A DNA stretch of 64,000 nt, from assembly GCA_051881695.1 (NCBI GenBank), contig JBJEQJ010000020.1, forward strand, positions 248,001 through 312,000. The letters run 5' to 3'. The DNA comes from CAYJFG01 sp051881695. Its GTDB lineage: Bacteria > Bacillota > Clostridia > Oscillospirales > Acutalibacteraceae. The notes beneath the pieces were generated by a model, which made no database searches, was not told the origin of the DNA, and saw nothing but the letters and a program-made list of their open reading frames with translations. Position 1 is the stretch's first letter, and each line of letters begins with the position of its first letter. The position numbers and the translations under genes are program-made. Positions 8,664 through 18,300 of the stretch are shown one piece after another.

Positions 8664-10019
8664 TTGGCATTTGAGGGCTTGTCAGACAAGCTTACCGCCG
8701 CTTTTAAAAAGCTGCGCTCTAAGGGAAAATTGAATGAATCGGATGTAAAGGAAGCAATGAGAGAGGTACGCCTTGCTCTTTTGGAGGCAGACGTAAACTA
8801 CAAGGTTGCCAAGGACTTTACAAATAAGGTTACTGAGCGTGCTGTCGGGGCTGACGTTATGGAAAGCTTAACGCCTGCACAGATGGTAGTAAAAATAGTA
8901 AACGAGGAGCTTACAGAGCTTATGGGCGGACAGCAGGTACGCCTTAATACTGCGCCGAAGCCTCCTACGGTAATAATGCTTTGCGGTTTGCAGGGCTCAG
9001 GTAAAACTACTCACGCAGGAAAGCTTGCCTTAATGCTGAAAAGCCAGGGACACAGACCGCTTTTGACAGCGTGTGATATTTATCGCCCCGCCGCCATTGA
9101 CCAGTTAAAGGTTGTTGGAGCAAAGGCACAGACTCCCGTTTTTGAAATGGGTAAGGAAAGCCCCGTTAAAATTGCAAACGAGGCGATACGTCACGCAAGG
9201 GATTACGGAAATGATATTGTAATTCTTGATACCGCCGGACGTCTGCATATTGACGAGGAGCTTATGCAGGAGCTTAAAAATATTAAGGAGTCTGTAAATC
9301 CGCAGGAGATTCTGCTTGTAGTAGACGCTATGACAGGTCAGGACGCTGTGAACGTGGCGAAGAGCTTTAACGATTTGCTGGATATTTCCGGCGTTATTTT
9401 AACAAAGCTTGACGGTGACACAAGAGGCGGTGCGGCTTTATCTGTAAAAGCAGTAACAGGCAGACCGATTAAATATGCCGGTACAGGCGAAAAGCTTGAG
9501 GATCTGGAGATTTTCCATCCGGACAGAATGGCAAGCAGAATACTCGGTATGGGTGATGTGCTTACTCTCATTGAAGAGGCTGAAAGCAAGCTTGACCGGA
9601 AAAAGGCTGAGCAGCTTGCAGAGAAGATTTCCAAAAATCAAATGGATTTAAACGATATGCTCGACCAGTTTATGCAGATAAAAAAAATGGGACCGTTGAA
9701 GTCGGTTCTTTCAAAGCTGCCGGGTGTTGAAAAGCAAATAGAAAACGTAGATATAGACGACAGAATTATGGATAGGAATGCCGCAATTATTTTGTCGATG
9801 ACTCCCGAGGAGAGAGCAAAGCCGTCTGTGCTTAATGCTTCCAGAAAAAGGAGAATAGCGGCAGGCTGCGGAATGAAGGTTGAGGATGTAAACCGCCTTG
9901 TAAAGCAGTTTGAGCAGATGCAGAAAATGATGAAGCAGTTAGGCGGTAAGGGCAAGAGAAAAAAATTGCGTAATCTTCCGGGGCTTGGAGGACCGATGGG
10001 GCCTTTAGGCGGAATGTAA
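8664..10019 (+). CDS. ffh: Signal recognition particle protein Ffh (SRP54)
   Basis: 451 aa from a TTG at 8664, giving the usual N-terminus MAFEGLSDKL. An ATG at 8655 overlaps the ribosome site AAAGGA (8650-8655) and is rejected. The N-domain covers residues 1-85. The GTPase G-domain carries GLQGSGKTT, ACDIYRPAAIDQL, DTAGR and TKLDGDTRGG. The C-terminal M-domain is Met- and Lys-rich, ending in GLGGPMGPLGGM, and binds 4.5S/scRNA and signal peptides. Ffh targets nascent membrane and secreted proteins to FtsY and SecYEG. It lies in the ylxM-ffh-rpsP-khpA operon. Confidence 0.97.
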   Translation: MAFEGLSDKLTAAFKKLRSKGKLNESDVKEAMREVRLALLEADVNYKVAKDFTNKVTERAVGADVMESLTPAQMVVKIVNEELTELMGGQQVRLNTAPKPPTVIMLCGLQGSGKTTHAGKLALMLKSQGHRPLLTACDIYRPAAIDQLKVVGAKAQTPVFEMGKESPVKIANEAIRHARDYGNDIVILDTAGRLHIDEELMQELKNIKESVNPQEILLVVDAMTGQDAVNVAKSFNDLLDISGVILTKLDGDTRGGAALSVKAVTGRPIKYAGTGEKLEDLEIFHPDRMASRILGMGDVLTLIEEAESKLDRKKAEQLAEKISKNQMDLNDMLDQFMQIKKMGPLKSVLSKLPGVEKQIENVDIDDRIMDRNAAIILSMTPEERAKPSVLNASRKRRIAAGCGMKVEDVNRLVKQFEQMQKMMKQLGGKGKRKKLRNLPGLGGPMGPLGGM

Positions 10020-10128
10020 GCAAGAAAGCTTTTTATGAATGTTTATGCTTTAATTTAGTATTCATCCAATAAGTAAACACGCTGATTGGTGAAGATATAC
10101 AGAAGATATATTCGGAGGTGAATCAGAA

Positions 10129-10374
10129 ATGGCAGTTAAAATCAGACTTCGCCGTATGGGTGCAAAGAAGGCTCCTTTCTACCGTATAGTAGTAGCAGAC
10201 TCAAGATACCCAAGAGACGGTCGTTTTATTGAGGAGATTGGTTATTACAATCCTTTGACAGACCCTGTTGAGTTTAAGGTTGATGCTGAAAAGGCTAAAA
10301 AGTGGATAGCTAACGGTGCTCAGCCTACAGACACAGTTAAGGTGTTATTTAAGAAGAACAATGTTGTTGATTAA
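10129..10374 (+). CDS. rpsP: 30S ribosomal protein S16
   Basis: 81 aa, standard length. The N-terminus MAVKIRLRRMGAKKAPFYRI, followed by VVADSRYPRDGRFIEEIGYY and the NPLTDP turn, is unmistakable bS16. It assists 30S assembly by binding 16S rRNA. A strong GGAGGTGA site precedes the ATG. It lies 109 bp after ffh and 19 bp before khpA, the conserved Firmicute order. Confidence 0.98.
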   Translation: MAVKIRLRRMGAKKAPFYRIVVADSRYPRDGRFIEEIGYYNPLTDPVEFKVDAEKAKKWIANGAQPTDTVKVLFKKNNVVD

Positions 10375-10393
10375 TTGAAAGAAGGTTCTTTAA

Positions 10394-10627
10394 ATGGTAG
10401 AATTACTGACAACTATTGCAAAGGGTTTAGTAGAAAACCCGGACCAGGTTAATGTTGAAGCAGACGAGCCTAATGAGGACGGCGTTATTGTGTACCATAT
10501 CCACGTTGCAGAGGATGATATGGGCAGAATTATCGGAAAGCAGGGCAGAATTGCCAAGGCTATCCGCACAGTTGCACGTTCAGCTGCTATCAGAAACAAC
10601 ACAAAGGTTATGGTTGAAATAGACTGA
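10394..10627 (+). CDS. khpA: KH-domain RNA-binding protein KhpA (YlqC)
   Basis: 77 aa, a single type-II KH fold. The GxxG loop is IIGKQGRIAKAIRTVARSAA, preceded by VIVYHIHVAEDDMGR. KhpA pairs with KhpB/EloR (Jag) and modulates elongation and cell-wall gene expression post-transcriptionally in streptococci and lactobacilli. The gene directly follows rpsP; rimM and trmD, its usual downstream neighbours, are missing here because a terminator and spoVAC follow. Confidence 0.95.
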   Translation: MVELLTTIAKGLVENPDQVNVEADEPNEDGVIVYHIHVAEDDMGRIIGKQGRIAKAIRTVARSAAIRNNTKVMVEID

Positions 10628-10652
10628 TAATATTTCAGCCGATTCTTTAATT

Positions 10653-10714
10653 AAAGGTGCTGCGGCAAAGATGAAACGGAGAAATCTGTTTTTATCTTTG
10701 CGGAGGCACCTTTT
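10653..10714 (+). terminator. Terminator of the ffh-rpsP-khpA operon
   Basis: A long hairpin with AAAGGTGC (10653-10660) pairing to GCACCTTT (10706-10713), plus inner CAAAGAT/ATCTTTG pairing, followed by TTTATTTAT. Confidence 0.8.
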
Positions 10715-10783
10715 ATTTATTATGATTATTTTAGTAAAAGCAGGGAATAATTTAACTGAAGTAATCTTAATGAGGGAGAATTT

Positions 10784-11245
10784 ATGACTGTTAGCAAAAG
10801 AGAATATTCAAAAATGACAAAGAAGGCTTCACCTGACAGCAAGCTTTTTACAAACTGTGTGAAAGCCTTTTTTATCGGCGGCGCAATATGCCTGCTTGGA
10901 GAGGTGCTGACAAAGCTTTACGGCAGGGCAGGAATGGAGCTTGACGACGCGCGTATGCTTACGTCTGTATCGCTTGTGTTTTTGGGCGCTTTCCTAACGG
11001 CTGTCGGTGTGTATGACAAAATTGCCAAGCACGGCGGCGCAGGAACGTTGGTTCCAATTACCGGCTTTGCAAACTCTATTGTTTCACCTGCAATCGAATT
11101 TAAAACGGAGGGTTATATCCTGGGGCTTGGAGCAAAGATGTTTATTATTGCAGGCCCTGTGCTTGTGTACGGTATCAGCGCAAGCGTGCTTTGGGGGTTA
11201 ATCTGTTATATTATAAGCCTTATAACCGGAAACGCATTTGTTTAG
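10784..11245 (+). CDS. spoVAC: Stage V sporulation protein AC (SpoVAC/SpoVAEB family)
   Basis: 153 aa. After a polar start (KREYSKMTKKASPDSKLFTN) comes CVKAFFIGGAICLLGEVLTK, then three more hydrophobic segments with a TGFANSIVSPAIEFKTEG motif typical of SpoVAC. In Bacillus, SpoVAC is a mechanosensitive channel component in the spore inner membrane needed for dipicolinic acid movement. Here spoVAD and spoVAEB do not follow; instead the gene ends in a large inverted-repeat structure whose first base is the last base of the stop codon. GAGGGAG precedes the ATG. It supports a spore-forming host. Confidence 0.9.
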   Translation: MTVSKREYSKMTKKASPDSKLFTNCVKAFFIGGAICLLGEVLTKLYGRAGMELDDARMLTSVSLVFLGAFLTAVGVYDKIAKHGGAGTLVPITGFANSIVSPAIEFKTEGYILGLGAKMFIIAGPVLVYGISASVLWGLICYIISLITGNAFV

Positions 11246-11334
11246 CGGCAGCCGCCGGGCGATAATCTATCGCCCGGCGTTTCGCACCAAGGGTGCGAAA
11301 CGTATTGTGCAAAAACGCACAATACGGCTGCCGC
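11245..11334. repeat. Cloverleaf-like compound inverted repeat (three hairpins closed by a 10-bp outer stem)
   Basis: The outer stem GCGGCAGCCG (11245-11254) pairs with CGGCTGCCGC (11325-11334). Inside are three perfect hairpins placed end to end: 11253-11263 with 11269-11279 (11 bp), 11278-11288 with 11292-11302 (11 bp) and 11301-11310 with 11317-11326 (10 bp). Neighbouring stems share one or two bases. There is no T-tract and no coding sequence. It is much more GC-rich than its surroundings. Function unknown. Confidence 0.85.
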
Positions 11335-11477
11335 AGTAAGAGCAGAAAACGCAAATTACATACAACGCTTCCGGGTGTTTCTGAGTTGACAAAAAATAAC
11401 CGCGCCGAGTTTTTAATTACGGTGCAGAAAAATAACGCTGTTTTTTATTCTTTTTTGCGAAATTTTCAAAAATCCTA

Positions 11478-11506
11478 TTGACAAATTGAAAATTGCGGCA
11501 TACAAT
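11478..11506 (+). promoter_or_regulatory. rpoB promoter and 160-nt leader
   Basis: A perfect TTGACA (11478-11483) and TACAAT (11501-11506) are separated by 17 bp. The gene-free stretch 11335-11665 otherwise holds an AT-rich leader. A second TTGACA near 11385 lacks a good -10. I see no L10(L12)4-type or other recognised leader element, and rplJ-rplL do not precede rpoB here. Confidence 0.8.
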
Positions 11507-11665
11507 TATAAAATGCATCATAATGGCGTAGAGTACCTTGTTGTTACATTTATTTGATTGATACTAGCACACTTTTTCTTAAAAATCAATAGATTATTAC
11601 AAGATTGTAATTTGTGCCATTTGTGAAACTGCGGACAAAAAATTTCAGGAACGGAGTGAACGCCC

Positions 11666-14600
11666 ATGGTTGATGTCAAGCCGGTTAAGCTTGGTAGGAA
11701 CGAGAGAATGAGCTTCTCTAAAATTGATGAGGTTATTGAAATGCCTAACCTTATCGAGATTCAAAAGAAATCATACGAATGGTTTTTAAAGGAGGGGCTT
11801 AAAGAGGTTTTTAAGGATGTTTCGGGTATTACAGATTATTCGGGAAACCTTGTGCTCGACTTTGTTGACTACACTCTTGACGTGGATCATCCTAACTACA
11901 GCGTTATTGAGTGTAAGGAGAGAGATGCAACATATTCAGCGCCTTTGCGTGTTGTTGCAAGACTTTTAAACAAAGAAACGGGAGAAATTAAGGAATCGAA
12001 CGTATTTATGGGCGATTTCCCTCTGATGACGGCCAGCGGTACTTTTGTAATAAACGGCGCTGAAAGAGTTATTGTTTCTCAGCTTGTAAGATCTCCGGGT
12101 GTTTACTATAAAATGGAGTACGACAAAACCGGTAAAAAGCTGTTCAGCTCTACGGTTATCCCTAACAGAGGTGCGTGGCTGGAATATGAAAACGACGTAA
12201 ACGACGTGTTTTATGTTCGTATAGATAAAAACCGTAAAATTCCTGTAACGGTATTTATCAGAGCGCTCGGTATGGGTTCTGACGCAGAGATTCTTGATTT
12301 CTTCGGCGATGACGAAAGAATAAGAGCTACTATTGAGAAGGACCCCTGCAAAAATATTGACGAGGCTATGATTGAGGTTTACCGAAAGTTAAGACCGAGC
12401 GAGCCGCCGAACCTTGAAAGCGCAAAAACACATATACACAACCTGTTCTTTGATGCAAGACGTTACGATATGTCCAGAGTCGGCAGATATAAGTATAACA
12501 AAAAGCTCGGTATCAGCGGAAGAATTGCAGAGCAGAAGCTTGCAGAGCCTATTGTTAATCCGCGTACAGGCGAGGTTATGGCTATGCCCGGCGAGGTTAT
12601 CAGCAAAGAGCAGGCGCTTGAGATTGAAAATGCAGGCGTTAAATCTGCTGTTGTTGATGTTGAGGGAAAGAGCGTTAAAGTTATATCTAACGGTATGGTA
12701 GATATAAAAGCTTATGTTGATTTTGACGCTGAAAAGGAATGTGGAATAAATGAAAAGGTAAGCTTTGACGTGCTGTGCGATATTCTTGATAAAAACCTTG
12801 ATGAAGAGGCTTTAAAGGAAGAAATTGCATCAAGAAAGGGCGAGCTTATTCCTAACCACATTATTATTGACGATATATTTGCAACTATAAACTATATGAA
12901 CTGCCTTGCCTGCGGCATTGGTAATACAGACGATATTGACCATTTGGGCAACCGCCGTATAAGAAGCGTAGGCGAGCTTTTGCAAAATCAGTTTAGAATA
13001 GGTTTTTCAAGGCTTGAAAGAGTTATCAGAGAGAGAATGACGCTGCAAGCGCAGGATCTTGAAAATCTTTCTCCTAACGCTCTTATCAATATAAGACCCG
13101 TAACTGCTGCAATTAAGGAGTTCTTCGGTTCTTCTCCGCTTTCGCAGTTTATGGATCAGACTAACCCGCTTGCAGAGCTTACACATAAAAGAAGGCTTTC
13201 GGCACTCGGTCCGGGCGGTCTTTCAAGAGACAGAGCAGGATTTGAGGTTCGTGACGTTCACTACAGCCACTACGGACGTATGTGTCCTATCGAAACACCT
13301 GAAGGTCCTAACATCGGACTTATCTCATATTTGGCAACCTTTGCCCGCATTAACGAATACGGCTTTATTGAAGCCCCGTTCCGTAAGGTAGACAAGGAAA
13401 CAGGCGTTGTAACAGACGAGGTTATCTATATGACTGCCGATATGGAGGACAACTACATTGTTGCTCAGGCGAATGAGCCGCTTGACGAGCAGGGCAGATT
13501 TAAAAACAGCAAAGTAAACGGCAGATACCGTGATGAGTTTGTAGAGCTTGAGCGTGAGCGCTTTGACTTTATGGACGTATCGCCGAGAATGGTTGTATCT
13601 GTTGCTACAGCTATGATTCCATTCCTTGAAAACGACGATGCTAACCGTGCGCTGATGGGTTCTAACATGCAGCGTCAGGCAGTGCCTCTGCTGGTTACGG
13701 AATCTCCTATTGTCGGAACAGGTATGGAGTATAAGGCCGGCGTTGACTCCGGTGTTTGTATTCTTGCTGAGGAGGACGGCGTTGTACTCAGCGTAAGTGC
13801 AGATAAAATCACTGTAAGATATGACTCCGGCAGAATACAGGACTTTATTGTTACAAAATTTTTGCGCTCCAACCAAAGCACCTGTATTAATCAGATTCCT
13901 GTTGTTGATAAGGGACAAAGAGTAGTAAAGGGCGAGGTTCTTGCTGACGGTCCTGCAACACATAACGGCGAAATCAGTCTTGGTAAAAATGCTCTCATAG
14001 GCTTTATGACATGGGAGGGCTATAACTACGAGGACGCCGTACTTATTAACGAAAAGATTGTAAGAGATGACGTTTATACGTCAATTCATATAGAAGAATA
14101 CGAAACAGAAGCAAGAGATACAAAGCTTGGACCTGAGGAAATTACAAGAGATATTCCTAATGTCGGCGAGGATATGCTTAAGGATCTTGACGACCAGGGT
14201 ATTATTCACATAGGTGCCGAGGTTCACGCAGGGGATATTCTTGTAGGTAAGGTTACACCTAAGGGAGAAACAGAGCTTACCGCAGAGGAAAGACTGTTAA
14301 GAGCAATCTTCGGTGAAAAAGCAAGAGAGGTAAGAGATACCTCGCTCAGAGTTCCTCACGGTGAATGTGGAATTGTTGTAGACGTTAAGGTATTTACAAG
14401 AGAAAACAGTCACGATGAGCTTCAGCCGGGTGTAAATAAGGTTGTGCGCTGTTATCTTGCACAGAAGAGAAAAATCTCTGTCGGCGATAAGATGGCAGGC
14501 CGTCACGGTAATAAGGGTGTTGTATCCAGGATTTTACCTGTTGAGGATATGCCGTTCCTTCCGGACGGTACACCGCTTGATATCGTGCTCAATCCGTTGG

Positions 14601-15382
14601 GCGTTCCGTCACGTATGAACATCGGACAGGTGCTTGAGGTTCACTTGGGCTATGCTGCAAAGGCATTGGGCTGGAAGATTATGACCCCTGTATTTGACGG
14701 TGCACATGAGTCTGATATATTCGAGGCGTTTAAGCAGGCAGGCTACAGCGAGGACGGAAAAACGTGGCTGAAGGACGGCAGAACAGGCGAATACTTTGAT
14801 AACCCTGTTACAGTAGGATATATGTATTACTTAAAGCTGCACCATCTTGTTGATGATAAAATCCATGCGCGCTCCACAGGACCGTATTCTCTTGTTACGC
14901 AGCAGCCGCTTGGCGGTAAGGCGCAGTTCGGCGGACAGCGTTTTGGTGAAATGGAAGTTTGGGCGCTTGAGGCTTACGGTGCTGCTTACACCTTGCAGGA
15001 AATTCTTACTGTTAAGTCTGACGACGTTGTAGGACGTGTTAAGACTTACGAATCAATAGTTAAGGGACAAAATATTCCTACTCCGGGTGTTCCTGAGTCC
15101 TTTAAGGTGCTTATCAAGGAGCTTCAGTCATTGGCGCTTGATGTTAAGGTGCTTGACAAGGATAATAACGAAATTGACTTAAAGCAGACCTTCGACGATG
15201 ACGACGATATGCCGGTTGCAAATGCAGATACTCTTGAAGAGGATCAGGTTATGACAACAATGGACGGCTACCTGCTGGAGGACGACCCGGACGACGAGAA
15301 TATGTTTGACGAAAGCTCAATAATAGAAGACGAGGCCGACGATTTTGACGATTATGACGGCTTTGGAAGCGACGAATATTAA
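11666..15382 (+). CDS. rpoB: DNA-directed RNA polymerase beta subunit
   Basis: 1238 aa, full length for Firmicutes. The start ATG follows GGAACGGAG. The rifampicin-pocket region (around residue 505-550: LSQFMDQTNPLAELTHKRR, then ALGPGGLSRDRAGFEVRDVH) shows the usual sensitive residues. Later, GRHGNKGVVSRILPVEDMPF and the C-terminal GGQRFGEMEVWALEAYGAA are intact. The protein ends in a very acidic tail (about 1180-1238) rich in Asp and Glu. RpoB forms half of the catalytic cleft of RNA polymerase. rpoC starts 14 nt after its stop. Confidence 0.99.
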   Translation: MVDVKPVKLGRNERMSFSKIDEVIEMPNLIEIQKKSYEWFLKEGLKEVFKDVSGITDYSGNLVLDFVDYTLDVDHPNYSVIECKERDATYSAPLRVVARLLNKETGEIKESNVFMGDFPLMTASGTFVINGAERVIVSQLVRSPGVYYKMEYDKTGKKLFSSTVIPNRGAWLEYENDVNDVFYVRIDKNRKIPVTVFIRALGMGSDAEILDFFGDDERIRATIEKDPCKNIDEAMIEVYRKLRPSEPPNLESAKTHIHNLFFDARRYDMSRVGRYKYNKKLGISGRIAEQKLAEPIVNPRTGEVMAMPGEVISKEQALEIENAGVKSAVVDVEGKSVKVISNGMVDIKAYVDFDAEKECGINEKVSFDVLCDILDKNLDEEALKEEIASRKGELIPNHIIIDDIFATINYMNCLACGIGNTDDIDHLGNRRIRSVGELLQNQFRIGFSRLERVIRERMTLQAQDLENLSPNALINIRPVTAAIKEFFGSSPLSQFMDQTNPLAELTHKRRLSALGPGGLSRDRAGFEVRDVHYSHYGRMCPIETPEGPNIGLISYLATFARINEYGFIEAPFRKVDKETGVVTDEVIYMTADMEDNYIVAQANEPLDEQGRFKNSKVNGRYRDEFVELERERFDFMDVSPRMVVSVATAMIPFLENDDANRALMGSNMQRQAVPLLVTESPIVGTGMEYKAGVDSGVCILAEEDGVVLSVSADKITVRYDSGRIQDFIVTKFLRSNQSTCINQIPVVDKGQRVVKGEVLADGPATHNGEISLGKNALIGFMTWEGYNYEDAVLINEKIVRDDVYTSIHIEEYETEARDTKLGPEEITRDIPNVGEDMLKDLDDQGIIHIGAEVHAGDILVGKVTPKGETELTAEERLLRAIFGEKAREVRDTSLRVPHGECGIVVDVKVFTRENSHDELQPGVNKVVRCYLAQKRKISVGDKMAGRHGNKGVVSRILPVEDMPFLPDGTPLDIVLNPLGVPSRMNIGQVLEVHLGYAAKALGWKIMTPVFDGAHESDIFEAFKQAGYSEDGKTWLKDGRTGEYFDNPVTVGYMYYLKLHHLVDDKIHARSTGPYSLVTQQPLGGKAQFGGQRFGEMEVWALEAYGAAYTLQEILTVKSDDVVGRVKTYESIVKGQNIPTPGVPESFKVLIKELQSLALDVKVLDKDNNEIDLKQTFDDDDDMPVANADTLEEDQVMTTMDGYLLEDDPDDENMFDESSIIEDEADDFDDYDGFGSDEY

Positions 15383-15396
15383 GGGAGGTAGTAAAT

Positions 15397-18300
15397 TTGG
15401 AATTTAATGTATTTGAATCTATAAAAATAGGACTTGCATCTCCTGATCAGATAAGAGAATGGTCATACGGAGAGGTAAAGAAGCCTGAAACAATTAACTA
15501 CCGTACCCTAAAGCCTGAGCGTGACGGCCTTTTCTGCGAGAGAATTTTCGGACCGCAGAAGGACTGGGAGTGCCACTGCGGTAAGTATAAGAGAATACGC
15601 TATAAGGGAAAAATCTGTGACCGCTGCGGAGTTGAGGTTACAAGATCTAAGGTTAGAAGAGAGCGTATGGGTCATATTGAGCTTGCGGCTCCGGTATCTC
15701 ATATATGGTACTTCAAGGGTATTCCGTCAAGAATCGGATTAATGCTGGATATTTCTCCGAGACAGCTTGAAAAGGTGCTGTATTTTGCTGCATATATTGT
15801 AACAGACCCCGGTGCGGCAAGAGGTCTTACTAAATATCAAATTCTGACAGAGAAAGAATACAGAGAAGTAAGCGAAAAGTACGAGGACGATTTTTCTGCT
15901 GATATGGGTGCAGAAACAATAAAGAAGCTTCTGGAGGAAATTGATCTTGACGTTCTTTCAAGCGAGCTTAAAGAGGAGCTTGAAAACGCTTCGGGACAGA
16001 AAAAGGTACGTTTGTTAAAAAGACTTGAGGTGGTTGAGTCCTTCCGCCTTTCCGGAAACAGACCGGAGTGGATGATTTTGGACGTTGTTCCGGTTATTCC
16101 GCCGGATATCCGTCCTATGGTTCAGCTTGACGGCGGACGTTTTGCAACAAGTGACCTGAACGATTTATACAGAAGAGTAATCAACAGAAACAACCGTCTT
16201 AAAAGACTTTTAGAGCTTGAAGCTCCGGATATTATTATAAGAAACGAAAAACGTATGCTTCAGGAAGCTGTTGACGCTCTTATAGATAACGGCAGACGCG
16301 GCAGACCTGTAACGGGACCTAATAACAGAGCGCTTAAATCCTTGTCCGATATGCTAAAGGGTAAGCAGGGACGTTTCCGTCAGAACCTTCTTGGTAAGCG
16401 TGTTGACTATTCCGGACGTTCCGTTATCGTTGTAGGACCTGAGCTTAAAATGTATCAGTGCGGCTTGCCTAAGGAAATGGCAATTGAGCTGTTTAAGCCG
16501 TTTGTAATGAAAAGACTTGTGGAAACTAAGGTTTCTCAGAATATAAAGGCGGCAAGAAAGGCCGTAGAGCGTGCTAAGCCTGAAGTTTGGGATGCTTTGG
16601 AGGTAGTAATCAAGGGACATCCGGTGCTGTTAAACCGTGCTCCTACACTGCACAGACTCGGTATTCAGGCGTTTGAGCCTGTACTGGTAGAGGGCAGAGC
16701 CTTAAAGCTTCATCCGCTTGTATGTACTGCATATAACGCAGACTTCGACGGCGACCAGATGGCAGTTCACGTTCCGCTTTCAGCCGAGGCACAGGCAGAG
16801 GCAAGATTCCTGATGCTTGCAGCAGGAAACCTCTTGAAGCCTTCAGACGGACGACCTGTTGCAGTTCCTACACAGGATATGGTGCTTGGCTCATATTACC
16901 TTACGCTTAATAAAACCGGCGAAAAGGGAGAGGGCAAGGTATTCAGAAATACTGAGGAAGCAATTATGGCGTACGAGACAGGCGTTGTAAGCCTGCACGC
17001 CAAAATTAAGGTTAGAAGAAGCGAGATAATAGACGGCGAAAGAGTAACCGGTATTATAGATACTACAGTAGGAAAGATAATATTTAACCGTCCTATTCCG
17101 CAGGATTTAGGATTTGTTGACAGAACAATTCCCGAAAACAGGCTTAAATATGAAATTGACTTCCTGGTAGGTAAGAAGAAGCTCGGCGTTATTATAGAAA
17201 AGTGCATCAAAAAACACGGTACACAGAAAACCTCCGTTGTGCTTGATGAAATTAAAGCACAGGGCTTTAAATATTCTACAAAGGGCGCAATCACCGTTGC
17301 TGTCTGCGACGCTGAAATTCCGCCGGCTAAGAAGCAGATTATTGCTGACGCAGAGGCAAAGATTGACATTATCAGAGATAATTACAATCAGGGTCTTTCT
17401 TCAAATGAGGAGCGCTACAACAAGGTGCTTGACATTTGGGCAAAGGCTACAAACGATGTTACAGAAGCACTGCAAAACAATATGGACGAATTCAACCCAA
17501 TTTGGATGATGGCTGATTCTGGTGCTCGTGGTAGTATGAGCCAGATAAGACAGCTTGCAGGTATGCGCGGACTTATCGCAAATACCTCCGGTAAGACAAT
17601 TGAAATTCCTATCAGAGCTAACTACCGTGAAGGTCTTAACATCTTGGAATACTTCATTTCCTCCCGTGGTGCAAGAAAGGGTCTTGCTGATACTGCTCTT
17701 CGTACTGCTGACTCAGGTTACCTTACAAGAAGACTTGTTGACGTTTCTCAGGAGGTTATTGTTCGTGAGGACGACTGCGGAACACACGACGGTATTGAGA
17801 TTTACGAGATTAAAGAGGGTAAGGAATCTATTGAAAGCCTGCACGAGCGCTTAATGGGCAGATATTTGTGTGAGGATTTTGTAGATGAAAATACAGGCGA
17901 GGTGCTTGTATCTAAGGATGTTATGATGAGCGATAAGGAGGCTGACATTATTGTCGGCTCAGGCATTGAACGCATAAAAATCCGTTCTATCCTCGAATGC
18001 AGAGCAAAGCACGGCGTTTGTAAAAAATGCTACGGTGCAAACCTTGCAAACGGTATGCCTGTTACAGTCGGCGAGGCAGTCGGCACTATTGCTGCTCAGT
18101 CAATCGGTGAGCCGGGTACACAGCTTACAATGCGTACATTCCATACCGGCGGCGTTGCGTCAGCAGAGGATATTACACAGGGTCTTCCGCGTGTAGAGGA
18201 GCTGTTTGAGGGACGTAAGCCGAAGCATCTTGCCATTATAAGTGAGATTGGCGGCGAGGTTCGCTTTGAGGATATTAAAAATAACCGCCATGCCGTTATA

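Noticed and set aside
13060..13300. Rifampicin-resistance change in rpoB
   Set aside because: The pocket residues (SQFMDQTNPL, HKRRLSALG) are the usual sensitive ones apart from conservative clade-specific differences.
13325..13963. Long minus-strand frames inside rpoB, rpoC and other core genes
   Set aside because: They are antisense shadows of highly conserved coding sequence, without ribosome sites or family similarity.
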